NCBI GenBank assembly: GCA_016218715.1
Contig: JACRDG010000049.1
Span: 23,194-87,193, forward strand
Direction of reading: 5' to 3'
Source: Desulfomonile tiedjei
GTDB lineage: Bacteria; Desulfobacterota; Desulfomonilia; Desulfomonilales; Desulfomonilaceae
DNA: 64,000 nt
Every line of letters begins with the position of its first letter. Within the stretch, counting starts at the first letter, position 1. Below, in pieces: positions 15,800 through 24,827 of this stretch. The notes under the pieces were generated by a model. That model saw only the letters and a program-made list of their open reading frames with translations. It did not search any database and had not been told where the DNA came from. The translations under genes were made by a program, and so were the position numbers.

Positions 15800-16578
15800 C
15801 TATATTCCAAATGTAATGAGCACGATCACGGTTCCTGCAATGGCCGGATACACCAGGAACCTGAGCGAAATTTGTTCCTTATCAGAACATATGCCACTCC
15901 CGCAAGAGCCGCAAGCAGCCGCGACCAGAGGTCGAACCGAGAGCGTCTCTGCTCCTCCATTGACCGTAAGGAAGCGGTCACGAGAATTCCGGCGGCAAGT
16001 CCTGCGCCCAGAGCAATGCCTGGCAGTATCACGCGAATCGTCAGTTTCAGGTCCGGCGCGGTCAATCCCTGGAGCGCCGCCACCCCTTCTCTCGAACCTC
16101 TGCCGAACCCTCCTGCGCAAAAGAACAGCTGCGGCGTGTTGTAGACCCTTGGGAGAGCCAGACTCCCCACAACGGAACCGAAACAGGAGAGGCCAAACAA
16201 GACTCCCAACACCGCAGCGAGAGACCTCACGTTGCTCCAGAAAAGGCGATCGCCGTAAGCCACCAATGCGGCGATAACCCGCTTGCGATACGAGACCACC
16301 GCTGCCGCGTCAGGGTCTCTCTCGAATCGTCCGGTAAGTCCGACGAGGAGGGGTCCCATTGCCGGATGTGCGTTTCCCAGTTCCAGATGTCGCTCTACAA
16401 CTTGGTTGCGTTGCGGATCGTCAGGATAGAGCCTCTCCAGCGCAGGGTAGATGCAAAACAAGGAGCCTACGTTCTGCATTCCTTCGTAATTCCACAGGGT
16501 TTCGAGAAAAGAGGATCGCCGCAATACGCGATAGGCAACCCTCTCCATTCCCGGTGGTTCATCACCTTCCTGGAACAT
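15800..16578 (-). CDS. Mannose-family PTS EIID-like protein, apparent -1 frameshift near the C-terminus
   Basis: The main frame from 16578 gives EIID features (FLETLWNYEGMQNVGSLF, YPALERLYPDD, RHLELGNAHPAMGPLLVG) and membrane helices, then ends at 15826 after an unnatural polar tail. Reading shifts to -1 at AAATTT (15873-15868) give instead a hydrophobic final segment (SLRFLVYPAIAGTVIVLITFGI at its core) ending at 15800, as expected for the last helix of EIID. The joined product is about 259 residues. EIID is normally the membrane partner of EIIC for sugar transport, but neither EIIC nor EIIB is adjacent. Either a sequencing error, a disabling mutation or ribosomal slippage explains the break. 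Confidence 0.75.
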
Positions 16579-16698
16579 GAGTCAAGATTAAACCAACGCT
16601 TAACAGGTGTCAATGACCCCCGTCCATGCAGCGGGACAAGAAATCGAAGTGCCACTAGCCTCGTTTCCACCGTGCGAGAACCGAGGGCGTTTTCTACC

Positions 16699-16728
16699 TT
16701 GACAAGCGTCCAATGATTCCGCTACGCT
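16699..16728 (+). promoter_or_regulatory. Possible sigma-70 promoter of the M20 peptidase gene
   Basis: TTGACA at 16699-16704 and TACGCT at 16723-16728 are 18 bases apart and lie about 60 bases before the GTG start at 16786. The -35 box is perfect and the -10 box weak. The divergent EIID-like gene starts at 16578. Confidence 0.35.
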
Positions 16729-16785
16729 ACCAAGGCCCCCGTCTGTCCGTGCAGGCGCACACGTCACGTTTTTTGAGGAGGGTAG

Positions 16786-18009
16786 GTGGCATTCCAGCAG
16801 GTCGCTCGCCGAATCGACGAGCTGGCAGACGAATGTGTGAATTTTCTCGTCAGGATCTGCTCGATTCCGGCAATTGGCCCGGAAAGCCAGGGAACCGGCG
16901 AAATGGAAAAATACCGCGTCATTCGGGACGCGGTGCTCACCATGGCGCCAGACCTGGTTCAAGAGATCCATGCTCCCGACGATCGGGTGCCCGATGGGAC
17001 GAGGCCCAACCTTCTGGCGATCTTCAACGGAAAGGAGACCTCCAGAACCTTCTGGATTCTCAGCCACATAGATGTCGTGCCTCCCGGTGAACGCTCGCTG
17101 TGGGACCACGATCCGTTCGAGCCCAAGATTCATGAGGGCTTCGTGAGCGGTCGCGGGGTCGAAGACAACGGTCAGGCTGTCGTCGCGAGCATCTTCGCTG
17201 CCCGAGCGGTGCGGGAAACCGTCGGATTCGGCCTGAACGTGGGGTTGGCTCTGGTTTCGGACGAGGAATCGGGGAGCAAATTCGGACTGGATCACATACT
17301 GAAGACTCGGCCGGACATCTTTAGACCCGAGGATCTGATCGTAGTCCCCGACGCGGGGAACAAGGATGGGGATCACATCGAGGTGGCAGAAAAGCACCTG
17401 TTACACATTCGGTTCCGGGTGAAAGGGATACAGGGGCACGCCAGCCGGCCCGATCTGACGCGCAATACGCTCAGGGCGGCATCTTATCTTATCGTGGAGC
17501 TGGATCGGGCTCTACCGGCCGCATTCGCGGAGGCGAACCCGTTTTTCAACCCCCCGGTAAGCACGTTCGAGCCGACCCGGAAAGACGCCAACGTGCCCAA
17601 CGTAAATACGATTCCCGGGGAGGATGTCTTTTTCTTCGATTGTCGAATTCTACCCGAGGTGCAGGTCTCGCGAGTGATCGGAGAAATGCAGAGCGTTTCC
17701 AGGGCAATCGAAGAGAAGTTCGGCGTTCAGGTGAGCGCGGAGGAATATCTCAGGAGCGAATCATCCGCGGCCACACCTTCCGATTCCCCGGTGGTGGTGG
17801 CATTGGCACAGGCGGTTCAAGAGGTGTACGGCGTGCAGGCGCGGCCCACGGGGATAGGTGGACAGACCGTCGCTACGTTCTTCCGAAAGAACGGTCTCCC
17901 GGCCGCGGTCTGGGAAAAGATCCTGAACACCGCTCACGCGCCCAATGAACGGATTTCCGTGGAGAACCTCGTGGGGAACGCGAAGGTGTTCGCGAAAATG
18001 ATGATTTGA
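16786..18009 (+). CDS. M20-family metallopeptidase (ArgE/DapE/dipeptidase type)
   Basis: 407 residues from a GTG preceded by GAGGAGG. The di-zinc site is visible: His94 and Asp96 in ILSHIDVVPPG, Asp127 in GVEDNG, Glu160/Glu161 in VSDEESGS, a further Asp in VVPDAGN, and a C-terminal His in NTAHAPNE. The dimerisation domain with GHASRPDL sits in the middle. M20 enzymes remove acyl groups from amino acids or cleave dipeptides in the cytoplasm. The sequence resembles putative diaminopimelate-desuccinylase-like M20 peptidases, but the substrate cannot be told. It is probably a single-gene unit, followed by a separate ribosome-binding site for the TolC-like gene. Confidence 0.88.
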   Translation: MAFQQVARRIDELADECVNFLVRICSIPAIGPESQGTGEMEKYRVIRDAVLTMAPDLVQEIHAPDDRVPDGTRPNLLAIFNGKETSRTFWILSHIDVVPPGERSLWDHDPFEPKIHEGFVSGRGVEDNGQAVVASIFAARAVRETVGFGLNVGLALVSDEESGSKFGLDHILKTRPDIFRPEDLIVVPDAGNKDGDHIEVAEKHLLHIRFRVKGIQGHASRPDLTRNTLRAASYLIVELDRALPAAFAEANPFFNPPVSTFEPTRKDANVPNVNTIPGEDVFFFDCRILPEVQVSRVIGEMQSVSRAIEEKFGVQVSAEEYLRSESSAATPSDSPVVVALAQAVQEVYGVQARPTGIGGQTVATFFRKNGLPAAVWEKILNTAHAPNERISVENLVGNAKVFAKMMI

Positions 18010-18125
18010 TCGCGGCCTCAGCGCTCTCCATGCAACGGTGGAGCTGTCCCGCGAATTCTTTTTGGGTTTTTTGGTGGCCCGGCGACAGCGGGGCTTAGGT
18101 TGACTCTTCAGGAGGATGAAGGGGT

Positions 18126-19559
18126 ATGGATCGCTCAAGGCCTGCCACAGGCTGGCTCTATGTCGTCTTAGTGGGGACGATCTTCCTCATGGCTGCCCCG
18201 CAAGGAGCTAGTGCCCAGCCAAGCTCACATCATCGCGGTTCCGGAAAAGACCAGCGCATGGTGTCTCTACGTGAGGCCATAGCGACAGCCATCACGAGAA
18301 ACCTGCGTATGGCAGATGCTCGGCTGTCCCTTGAGGAGAAAGAACGCAGGCGAAGAGAGGCGTTCTCACAGTTCTTTCCCACCATCGACCTCGGCTACAC
18401 GGCCCAGTGGAGCCGGTACAGGCAGGGACAAAACATTTCGGCATTGTCAGGAGTGCACGACAGCCGCTGGGCTTTCCGAGGGAGCCCGCCTCCCGCGTTC
18501 GGCATTTTCCCCGACTACCCGTACCGGATCGACCCGTACCGGGCCTTCACCATGTCCGCCACCATCACCCAGCCTCTGTACACGGGTGGTAAGTACTTGA
18601 ATGAATACAAGTTCGCCCAACTCGGCGTGGATTTCTCGTCACTCCAACTCGACGTGGAACGCCAGGACCTGACCCTCGAAGTCGTCGAGGCATACTATCA
18701 ACTCGTGCAGTCCTACAAACTGCTCCAAGTGGCGGACGAATCAATTCGAGCCCTCGAGGCCTTCAGGAACCAGACCGTCGAGTTCTACAAGGCAGGGGTC
18801 TCCGCCAAGGTGGATGTCCTCTCGGCAGAAGGTCAGCTGGCTCAGGCACGAGTTCAACGAACACAGTCTCTGACCGACATCGAGAACAACAGGGCACTTC
18901 TGAACCAGCTCCTCAGGAACCCCCAGGACACCCAGTACCCGGTCGACTTGGACCTCAGCTACGTCCCCAACACGTACCGACTTCCGGACGTTTATTCCGT
19001 CGCCGCCGCGAACAGGATAGAAATCCGGCAGGCGAATATATCGATCGATCAGGCCATGGCGCTCGTCAAGTCCGCGAAGGCCGACCTCCTTCCGAGAGTG
19101 GATGTCCAGGCCCGGGGGGTCCGGTTCAACGACGACTGGAACACCTTCGACCCGGAAGCGGTCCAGGACCCCAGCGGTTGGAGCCTACAGGGAATCCTCT
19201 CGTGGTCGTTCAACATGTTTGGTTTCCGCGAGACGGTCCAGGAAAGACGGGCGAGCCAAGCCAGGGCCTTTGTCGCGAGACAGCAGGTGGTCGAACAGAT
19301 CATGAAGGATGTCAAGCAGGCCTATCAGAACATGAAGAGGTCCGAGCGAGATATCACAGACAACCGCAAGGCCGTTGAGTTCCGCACCGAGAACTTTCGC
19401 ATCAACAAAGAGCGATACAAGGAACAGGTTGCTACCTACATCGAAGTGCTCGACGCGCAGAGGCAGCTCTCACTGTCCGAAGGAGATCTGTACATCTCCC
19501 AGGCTGGGTACCGGATCAATCAGGCCACCCTGGAAAGACAAATGGGCATATTAAGATGA
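18126..19559 (+). CDS. TolC-family outer-membrane channel protein
   Basis: 477 residues; the ATG follows AGGAGG by 10 bases. Residues 1-30 form a signal peptide ending ASAQ. Two related halves of long coiled helices and beta strands follow, with typical TolC-family patterns: VSLREAIATAITRNLRM near the start, EVVEAYYQLVQSYKLLQVADESI, and the second-half repeat with VKQAYQNMKRSERDI and EVLDAQRQLSLSEGDLY. Such proteins form the outer-membrane duct of tripartite efflux or type I secretion systems. No membrane-fusion protein or inner-membrane pump is adjacent, so the partner is unknown. A small secreted coiled-coil protein follows. Confidence 0.92.
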   Translation: MDRSRPATGWLYVVLVGTIFLMAAPQGASAQPSSHHRGSGKDQRMVSLREAIATAITRNLRMADARLSLEEKERRRREAFSQFFPTIDLGYTAQWSRYRQGQNISALSGVHDSRWAFRGSPPPAFGIFPDYPYRIDPYRAFTMSATITQPLYTGGKYLNEYKFAQLGVDFSSLQLDVERQDLTLEVVEAYYQLVQSYKLLQVADESIRALEAFRNQTVEFYKAGVSAKVDVLSAEGQLAQARVQRTQSLTDIENNRALLNQLLRNPQDTQYPVDLDLSYVPNTYRLPDVYSVAAANRIEIRQANISIDQAMALVKSAKADLLPRVDVQARGVRFNDDWNTFDPEAVQDPSGWSLQGILSWSFNMFGFRETVQERRASQARAFVARQQVVEQIMKDVKQAYQNMKRSERDITDNRKAVEFRTENFRINKERYKEQVATYIEVLDAQRQLSLSEGDLYISQAGYRINQATLERQMGILR

Positions 19560-19706
19560 AGACAACCGGACCACGAACACAGAGTTTCGATCTGATTCGG
19601 TGGTGGTTCGGTCCGGACGGCCTGCGGCCGGTGGTGGCCCCGCTGCAGGATCCCGCGATCGTCGGCAGGCCCGCCTGACGCGCAGGTACGCAAGGAGAGA
19701 TCGACC

Positions 19707-20150
19707 ATGCACACGCTGTTGAGGGTAACCTGTCTCGTGGCAATCCTGTCTCTCGTTTTCGGAGCGACCTCGTTCGCGCAGCAGTCGAGGAGTGCTACCG
19801 CCACCGCAGTGAGGCCTCCCAGCGGGGGTGGTGGCACTGCGGAGATCGCACAGAACGCGCTCACCTTCAAGCGCGCTGAACTGACGCGCCAGCTTCGCGA
19901 AATTCAGCGGTGCATTTCGGACGCCTCGAATCCGATCGTACTCCGCGACCCTCAGGGAAACATCAACAGAGTCCCACAGACCGATCTTATCAACTGCGCT
20001 CGAAAACTGGGACAGCTGCAGAGGCAGCTTTCGAGCCTTCAGCGGCAGTCCAACGCCCTCGCACAGGACGCCACGTTCCAGTCTATTCTCCTGCAAGACG
20101 CCCTCCAGATTGCGCAACGAAAAGTCAGGGCGGGAGAGAGGGCCAGGTGA
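19707..20150 (+). CDS. Small secreted coiled-coil protein of unknown function
   Basis: 147 residues; ATG with GGAGAG about 10 bases upstream. A signal peptide (1-24, ending SFAQ) is followed by a Ser/Thr/Gly-rich linker and then a helical Gln- and Leu-rich region (FKRAELTRQLREIQRC, LGQLQRQLSSLQRQSNALAQ) likely to form a coiled coil. Two cysteines could form one disulfide. I recognise no family. It follows the TolC-like gene by about 150 bases in the same direction and may be coexpressed with it. Confidence 0.65.
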   Translation: MHTLLRVTCLVAILSLVFGATSFAQQSRSATATAVRPPSGGGGTAEIAQNALTFKRAELTRQLREIQRCISDASNPIVLRDPQGNINRVPQTDLINCARKLGQLQRQLSSLQRQSNALAQDATFQSILLQDALQIAQRKVRAGERAR

Positions 20151-20257
20151 TTGATTGCCTCGCCTTTCTGAATTCCTGCCGTAAGGCCTGCGCGACATAG
20201 GCTGAGTGCCCGTCCCGCAAATACGTGTCGCCCCCGTGGTCCCTGTCCTGAAACCTT

Positions 20258-20283
20258 CAGTGGGGCCGGAACCTTGCCGGCCG
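20258..20283. repeat. Dispersed intergenic palindrome, copy 1
   Basis: TTCAGTGGGGCCGGAACCTTGCCGGCC: the arms GGCCGG and CCGGCC flank AACCTTG. It shares the TTCAGTGGG lead and the CTTGCCGG core with the copies at 29717, 37858 and 55255. Confidence 0.7.
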
Positions 20284-20440
20284 CTGCCAAGAAAGACCCC
20301 CCGAGCGAGGTCGGAACCATACGAGTACGCCACCGCACTTGCCCATGGGAGCGCTCAGTACAGCGTTTCATGAATAAGGTCGCCCGTTGCCGTTGCCGTG
20401 GACGCGGACTCCGTTCATCACCGCTGCCGCACCGGCTGTA

Positions 20441-20500
20441 TCGGTGGGACAGGCATCGTGCCTCTGTCCATCAGGAAATGACAGACTGGACGCCGGTCCC
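20441..20500. repeat. Dispersed intergenic palindrome, copy 2 (two-arm form)
   Basis: Begins with TCGGTGGGACAGGCATCGTGCC and continues to a second arm with GACAGACTGGACGCCGGTCCC. The arrangement of two facing arms about 55-60 bases long matches the copies at 29717 and 50109, but this copy is more diverged. Confidence 0.6.
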
Positions 20501-20833
20501 ATCAACCCATGGTCGTGTCGATGCGTCTCATGGACACAAGAATTCTGGCAACTGTTGTAACTTGCAGATATTGGCGGCGGGGGGCGCGTCTCGACAGCGC
20601 AACACCGCGGCAGGCAGGTGTCGCTCAGGGGGTCCAATGAAGCAAGGCGGCAGCACGTAGCGGCCGCGTTCAGGGCATGGGGCGACCTCGTCCCGGCGAA
20701 TGGACAAACCCCTCCCTCCGGACGAAAGCATCCGCTCCGCTTACCTTGTACGAAGCCAAGTACGCCGCTGAATCGGTGGGAAACGCCGAAGTGCTAACCG
20801 TTTCAGGGAGACGCTAGTTCCCTGGAGCGAAGA

Positions 20834-20865
20834 GACCGGCTTCCCGAATCGCAGCGAAACCGGTC
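20834..20865 (-). terminator. Hairpin downstream of dsrC
   Basis: GACCGG (20834-20839) pairs with CCGGTC (20860-20865), about 30 bases past the dsrC stop. No U-run is present, so termination is only possible, not shown. Confidence 0.3.
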
Positions 20866-20896
20866 CAGCCACTCCTGAGGTGGTAGCATCAGCGCA

Positions 20897-21214
20897 TCAG
20901 ACGCAGCCAGTCGGCTTCGGGAGTCCTGCCACTTTACAGGCGCCCTTTGCCGGACCGGACGGAAACAGCTCGTAAATCTTCTTGAGCTTGAAGCCCGTGT
21001 CTTTGCAGACCTTTCGGATCATCGGAGCGATGTTGAATTCGAGGTAATAATTTCTCAGGTAATGAACCACTTTCCAGTGTTCATCAGTCATGTCCTGAAT
21101 ACCTTCGGTCTTGGCAAAAAGGCGGGCAACTTCCTCGTTCCACAGATCGGGGTCTTGAAGGAACCCGTCCTCATCAACGTCAAAGGTCTTACCTTCGATT
21201 TCCAGCGTAGGCAT
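20897..21214 (-). CDS. dsrC: DsrC sulfur-carrier protein
   Basis: 105 residues, standard DsrC/TusE length, with a strong AAGGAGG ribosome-binding site 9 bases before the ATG. It shows the family pattern (DEDGFLQDPDLWNEEVA, LTDEHW-like MTDEHWKVVHYLRNYYLEFNIAP, with R and K residues of the sulfite-reductase-binding surface). Both redox cysteines are present in the C-terminal arm, Cys93 and Cys104, spaced CX10C, which is the true DsrC arrangement and not the single-Cys TusE form. DsrC carries sulfur as a trisulfide between DsrAB and the DsrMKJOP membrane complex. No dsrAB or dsrMKJOP genes lie nearby; dsrC is often unlinked in sulfate reducers. Confidence 0.96.
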   Translation of the reverse strand: MPTLEIEGKTFDVDEDGFLQDPDLWNEEVARLFAKTEGIQDMTDEHWKVVHYLRNYYLEFNIAPMIRKVCKDTGFKLKKIYELFPSGPAKGACKVAGLPKPTGCV

Positions 21215-21498
21215 GCGGAAAAACCTCCTTTATCTCACATTTGCCGGGCGACGACCGGACAAACCGCGTTATCTTGCTGACGTTATCACCAAACTATCCC
21301 AAAGACAAGCCACAAAAAACGAACACCGCGTTCATCGTGCTATTATCTTTTCATGGCAGTACGAGTCCCTCGCGTCAAAACGTCACGGTCGAGAACCCGG
21401 AGATCCGGTCCCCGTGGCTGGATGCCATGGTCTCCGGCACAAACCGCCCTCCAAGACCGAGTCGCAGAAGACGCGGCATGCCGGTACCCGTTGCCGTC

Positions 21499-21954
21499 TT
21501 ATTTTAGCTTGGCCTCCACGTCCTGGATGTATTGTTCGATGGTCTTTTTCACCCCCGCGCGCTTTTCGCGAGCCAAGGCCTCGCGGTACACCTTGAGAGC
21601 GGAAGCATAGTCTTTCTTTATCTCGTACACCAGTCCCATGAGTCCGTACGCATCCGGGTAGTCGGGGTTGAGTTCGACCGCTTTCCTGAGGTCCTGGATA
21701 CTCCTGTCATATTCGCCTTTTTTCGAGTAGGCTATCGCGCGGTTGTGGTACGCTACAAAAAAATTCGGGTTGTCCTGGAGCGACTTGGTAAAGAGGGCGA
21801 TGGCAGAGTCCCACTTCTGGACGCGCAGGGCGAATTCCCCTTGCTCGTAATAGTCCAGGTAATCTTCGCCGAAAGCCGGTCCCCACACGGCCAGAGACGC
21901 CACAAAAAAAACAAATAAAACCAAAAGATTGAAGGTCAGTACCCTGCTTCTCAT
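21499..21954 (-). CDS. Small exported TPR protein
   Basis: 151 residues from the ATG at 21954; the longer open frame has no coding features before it. A signal segment (8-27) is followed by about three tetratricopeptide repeats (GEFALRVQKWDSAIALFTKSLQDNP, AYHNRAIAYSKKGEYDRSIQDLRKAVELNP, AYGLMGLVYEIKKDYASALKVYREAL). TPR arrays bind other proteins. The gene is divergent from the plsB-like gene with about 230 bases between. The partner is unknown. Confidence 0.8.
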   Translation of the reverse strand: MRSRVLTFNLLVLFVFFVASLAVWGPAFGEDYLDYYEQGEFALRVQKWDSAIALFTKSLQDNPNFFVAYHNRAIAYSKKGEYDRSIQDLRKAVELNPDYPDAYGLMGLVYEIKKDYASALKVYREALAREKRAGVKKTIEQYIQDVEAKLK

Positions 21955-22181
21955 CCTGCTACCCGTCACCGAAGGTTCGTATATTAGCACAAGCGCGTCT
22001 TTGCCAAGCCTTTCTTTTCGGTCCCGCCCGTTTTTTTGGTTTGCCACAATAGGCTGTTGCCGGTTGGCCCGTAGATTTGATAGCCTTACCGGCAAGCGCG
22101 GTCGAGAAGGTGCACTTCCGAGGGCCGGCGCTATGCTATCCTTACCCGAGCACGGACAAGAGGAGGTTGACAGCATTCAAC

Positions 22182-24827
22182 ATGCACACCATGCGGAAAC
22201 GACCGGTGGTTCCCGAATTCCTCCTGAAAGGTGATTTGCCGCACCTCGAGGGCGTTCTCGATGAGAGCCCCCCCTGGCTTCTCGCGCAGCTAATTCGAAT
22301 TCTCTCGGCTAAGGTACGCATCGACCAAGAGGTGGTGCGGTTTATCCAGGACGCGGCCCGGAGCGGCCCGGTGGTCTACGCGATCAAGTATCGGAGCCTG
22401 TACGACCTGCATTTCTTGCGAATGCGCTTTGCTGAACTCGATCTTCCGCTCCCGGCCTTTGTGTTCGAGACTTCTGCTTCGCAGCTCGGTTCCGTGGCAA
22501 AGTTCTTCAAAGTGTGGCGGGCGCGCCTTTCGCGGATGCTGCAGTATCGGACGCTCGCCGATCCGGTCTATGCGGAAGCGCTCAAGACGATTCTCCAGGA
22601 AGGTGGAGCCGCGGTGCTCTTCCTCGTGGATGAAAAGACTTCCCGGTCTCGATACGTGTATCCGGAGAGCGATCCGATCAGGATTCTCCTTGATCTTCAG
22701 GGACGCATAGCCGGCCCTATCACGCTCCTCCCCATGATGATCCTCTACGACCGGAGGCCGAGACGTACGATCAGACCGTTCTGGGAGAGTTTTCTCGGAG
22801 ATCCCGACCGGCCCGGCGTGCTCAGGCGGACCCTGACGCGTATCCGGCAATGGACTGTTCCAGAGCTGCTCGTGGGCGAGCCGGTCTATCTGATAGATCA
22901 GTTCGAGGAGTTCGGTTCAGACAAGACCTGGGAAGAGCTTCCTTTCGAGGTCCGCAGTCAGCTCATTGACTCGGTCAACGCGAGAATCAGGGTGAATCGA
23001 GGGCCGGAAAAACTGTCCCTGACCGAGATCAGGGAGCGTGTTCTCCAGGATCCGCGCGTCCGGAAGGCTGTCGGGGACGCAATGGACAGGGAGAAAAGTT
23101 CCGAGCAGAAAGCGCGCAAGCAAGCAGAGGCTTACGTGGATGAGATCGCTGCAGATCAGAGTATTCAGGCAGCTCATTTCCTCTATTATCTCCTCCGCTG
23201 GACCTTTTCCAAGATCTTCGCGGGAATCGACGCGAGGGAATCGGACTTTTCGACTCTGAAGCGAGCCAACGCGGAAGGGTCCTTGATCTACGTGGCTTGC
23301 CATAAGAGTCACTTCGACTACTTGCTCAGCGGATACCTGAGTTTCATCAATCAAATGGCAATCCCTCATATGGCGGCTGGCAAGAACCTGGCTTTCTGGC
23401 CGGTAGGTCCGATCTTGCGCAAGGGGGGGGCCTTCTTCCTCAGGCGTTCGTTCAAAGGGTTAAACCTGTACACCCACGTGTTTGCTGCGTACGTCAAAGT
23501 CCTGGTCCGGGAGAAGGTGACCATAAACTTCTACATAGAGGGTGGCAGGAGCCGCACCGGGAAACTTCTCCCGCCCAAGGTCGGGCTGTTGGCCTTCCTG
23601 CTTCAGGCCGTCGAGGAGGGGGCTGTCACCGACCTGACCTTTGTTCCTACATTCATCGGGTACGACCAGATCCCCGAAGAGGATTCTTACTTGCGGGAAT
23701 TGGCCGGGCGAGAGAAGCGTAAGGAGAGCTTCTCCTCCATCATTCGGGCTCGGAAGATCCTCGAAAAGAGCTTTGGTAGAGTGTACGTCCGGTTCCACGA
23801 GCCAGTCTCTTTTCGGGAATTCTGCAGACAGTGGTCTCCCGAGGCGAATGTCTGCGACCTTTCCTCAAGAGAAAACCGGAAGCTCACCAGTGATTTTGCC
23901 TATCATCTGATGCATGGAATTGTGCGGTCGGGCGTGGTGACTCCCCCTGAGTTGGTGGCTGCCGGCCTCGTCTGTTCGGGAAAGACGCGGGTTCCGTTGC
24001 ACTCCCTTTTCGAGGCCGTTGACTGCTTCTCAGGCTTACTCCAGAGCGAGGAGGTCGAATTCGCCGACAGCCTGGCCAACCCCTCGAGCGCTTACGAGAC
24101 GGCCCTGGGACTCTTCAGCGCTCGCGGCCTTGTCTCAATGGACTCTGACTCGACCGGATCGAACGGCGGAGGGATCTGCGTTATCGAAGAACAGAGGAGG
24201 GTCAATCTCGAATTCTACAAGAATTCGCTCGTGAATTATCTGTGGCCAGCGTCTCTCTTGGCCACCGTCTTTCTGAAGCACAACACGCGGTCGGCGGAAA
24301 TGACCGCTGAAATGAAAGACGACTTCCGCAGTCTGGTCGATCTGTTCGGCAAGGAATTCATCACGGATCCTCTGGTGCCCGAGGAACAGCTTGTGGAGAG
24401 AGCCCTGGATGCCTTCGGCCGAAACGGCTGGATCGGTTTTTCCGAAGGTATGGAGCAGGCACGTGGCTACGAGCCGCTGGAATCGCTCAGGGGCATTCTC
24501 GCCGATCTGTTTGAGGTCTATTATCTGGTCCTGGTCGCTGCTGCGACGGCTCCGGATGCGGGGCTGAGCCTGAAGGATCTGGCACGGCGCATGGCCAGCT
24601 TCGCGAAAGAGTTGCGGCGGGAGCACGCGGATCTCGGCGCGCCTTCATTACCTATGGTCACAGTCGGGAATGCTCTGGCCAGGATGGCAGAAACGGGTGT
24701 GCTCCACTACAGCGCGGCCAGGAAGTTGCTGAGGGGCGTCCGAAACAGGGAGAAAGTGCGCCTAATGACCCGTCTTCTGGGGGAGTGCCTCGTGGGGAGA
24801 ATCACCGCCCGCGATGCGATCTCCTGA
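22182..24827 (+). CDS. plsB: PlsB-type glycerol-3-phosphate 1-O-acyltransferase
   Basis: About 881 residues from the ATG at 22182 (AGGAGG lies 15 bases upstream; an ATG at 22191 is possible). The acyltransferase core shows His374 and Asp379 in ACHKSHFDYLLSGYL, the glycerophosphate-binding FYIEGGRSRTGKLL, and VPTFIGYDQIPEE, the expected block order of PlsB. The large N- and C-terminal regions also match PlsB rather than the smaller PlsC or PlsY. It would make lysophosphatidate, the first step of membrane phospholipid synthesis, at the inner membrane. It is slightly longer than the E. coli enzyme (about 807 aa). Its 3' end overlaps the convergent small gene by 26 bases. Confidence 0.9.
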   Translation: MHTMRKRPVVPEFLLKGDLPHLEGVLDESPPWLLAQLIRILSAKVRIDQEVVRFIQDAARSGPVVYAIKYRSLYDLHFLRMRFAELDLPLPAFVFETSASQLGSVAKFFKVWRARLSRMLQYRTLADPVYAEALKTILQEGGAAVLFLVDEKTSRSRYVYPESDPIRILLDLQGRIAGPITLLPMMILYDRRPRRTIRPFWESFLGDPDRPGVLRRTLTRIRQWTVPELLVGEPVYLIDQFEEFGSDKTWEELPFEVRSQLIDSVNARIRVNRGPEKLSLTEIRERVLQDPRVRKAVGDAMDREKSSEQKARKQAEAYVDEIAADQSIQAAHFLYYLLRWTFSKIFAGIDARESDFSTLKRANAEGSLIYVACHKSHFDYLLSGYLSFINQMAIPHMAAGKNLAFWPVGPILRKGGAFFLRRSFKGLNLYTHVFAAYVKVLVREKVTINFYIEGGRSRTGKLLPPKVGLLAFLLQAVEEGAVTDLTFVPTFIGYDQIPEEDSYLRELAGREKRKESFSSIIRARKILEKSFGRVYVRFHEPVSFREFCRQWSPEANVCDLSSRENRKLTSDFAYHLMHGIVRSGVVTPPELVAAGLVCSGKTRVPLHSLFEAVDCFSGLLQSEEVEFADSLANPSSAYETALGLFSARGLVSMDSDSTGSNGGGICVIEEQRRVNLEFYKNSLVNYLWPASLLATVFLKHNTRSAEMTAEMKDDFRSLVDLFGKEFITDPLVPEEQLVERALDAFGRNGWIGFSEGMEQARGYEPLESLRGILADLFEVYYLVLVAAATAPDAGLSLKDLARRMASFAKELRREHADLGAPSLPMVTVGNALARMAETGVLHYSAARKLLRGVRNREKVRLMTRLLGECLVGRITARDAIS

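Larger units (their letters stand above)
20151..20896. other. Long gene-free spacer with two palindromic-repeat copies
   Basis: About 746 bases between the small coiled-coil gene and the end of dsrC. It holds two members of the dispersed palindrome family (20258-20283 and 20441-20500) and a hairpin at 20834-20865. Open frames of about 60-130 codons exist on both strands but are rich in Arg and Cys, lack ribosome-binding sites and overlap each other, so none is accepted. Confidence 0.5.

Noticed and set aside
20660..20880. A possible riboswitch in the spacer downstream of dsrC
   Set aside because: Several short hairpins are present, but no conserved riboswitch core was recognised and the region is 3' of dsrC instead of in front of a gene.
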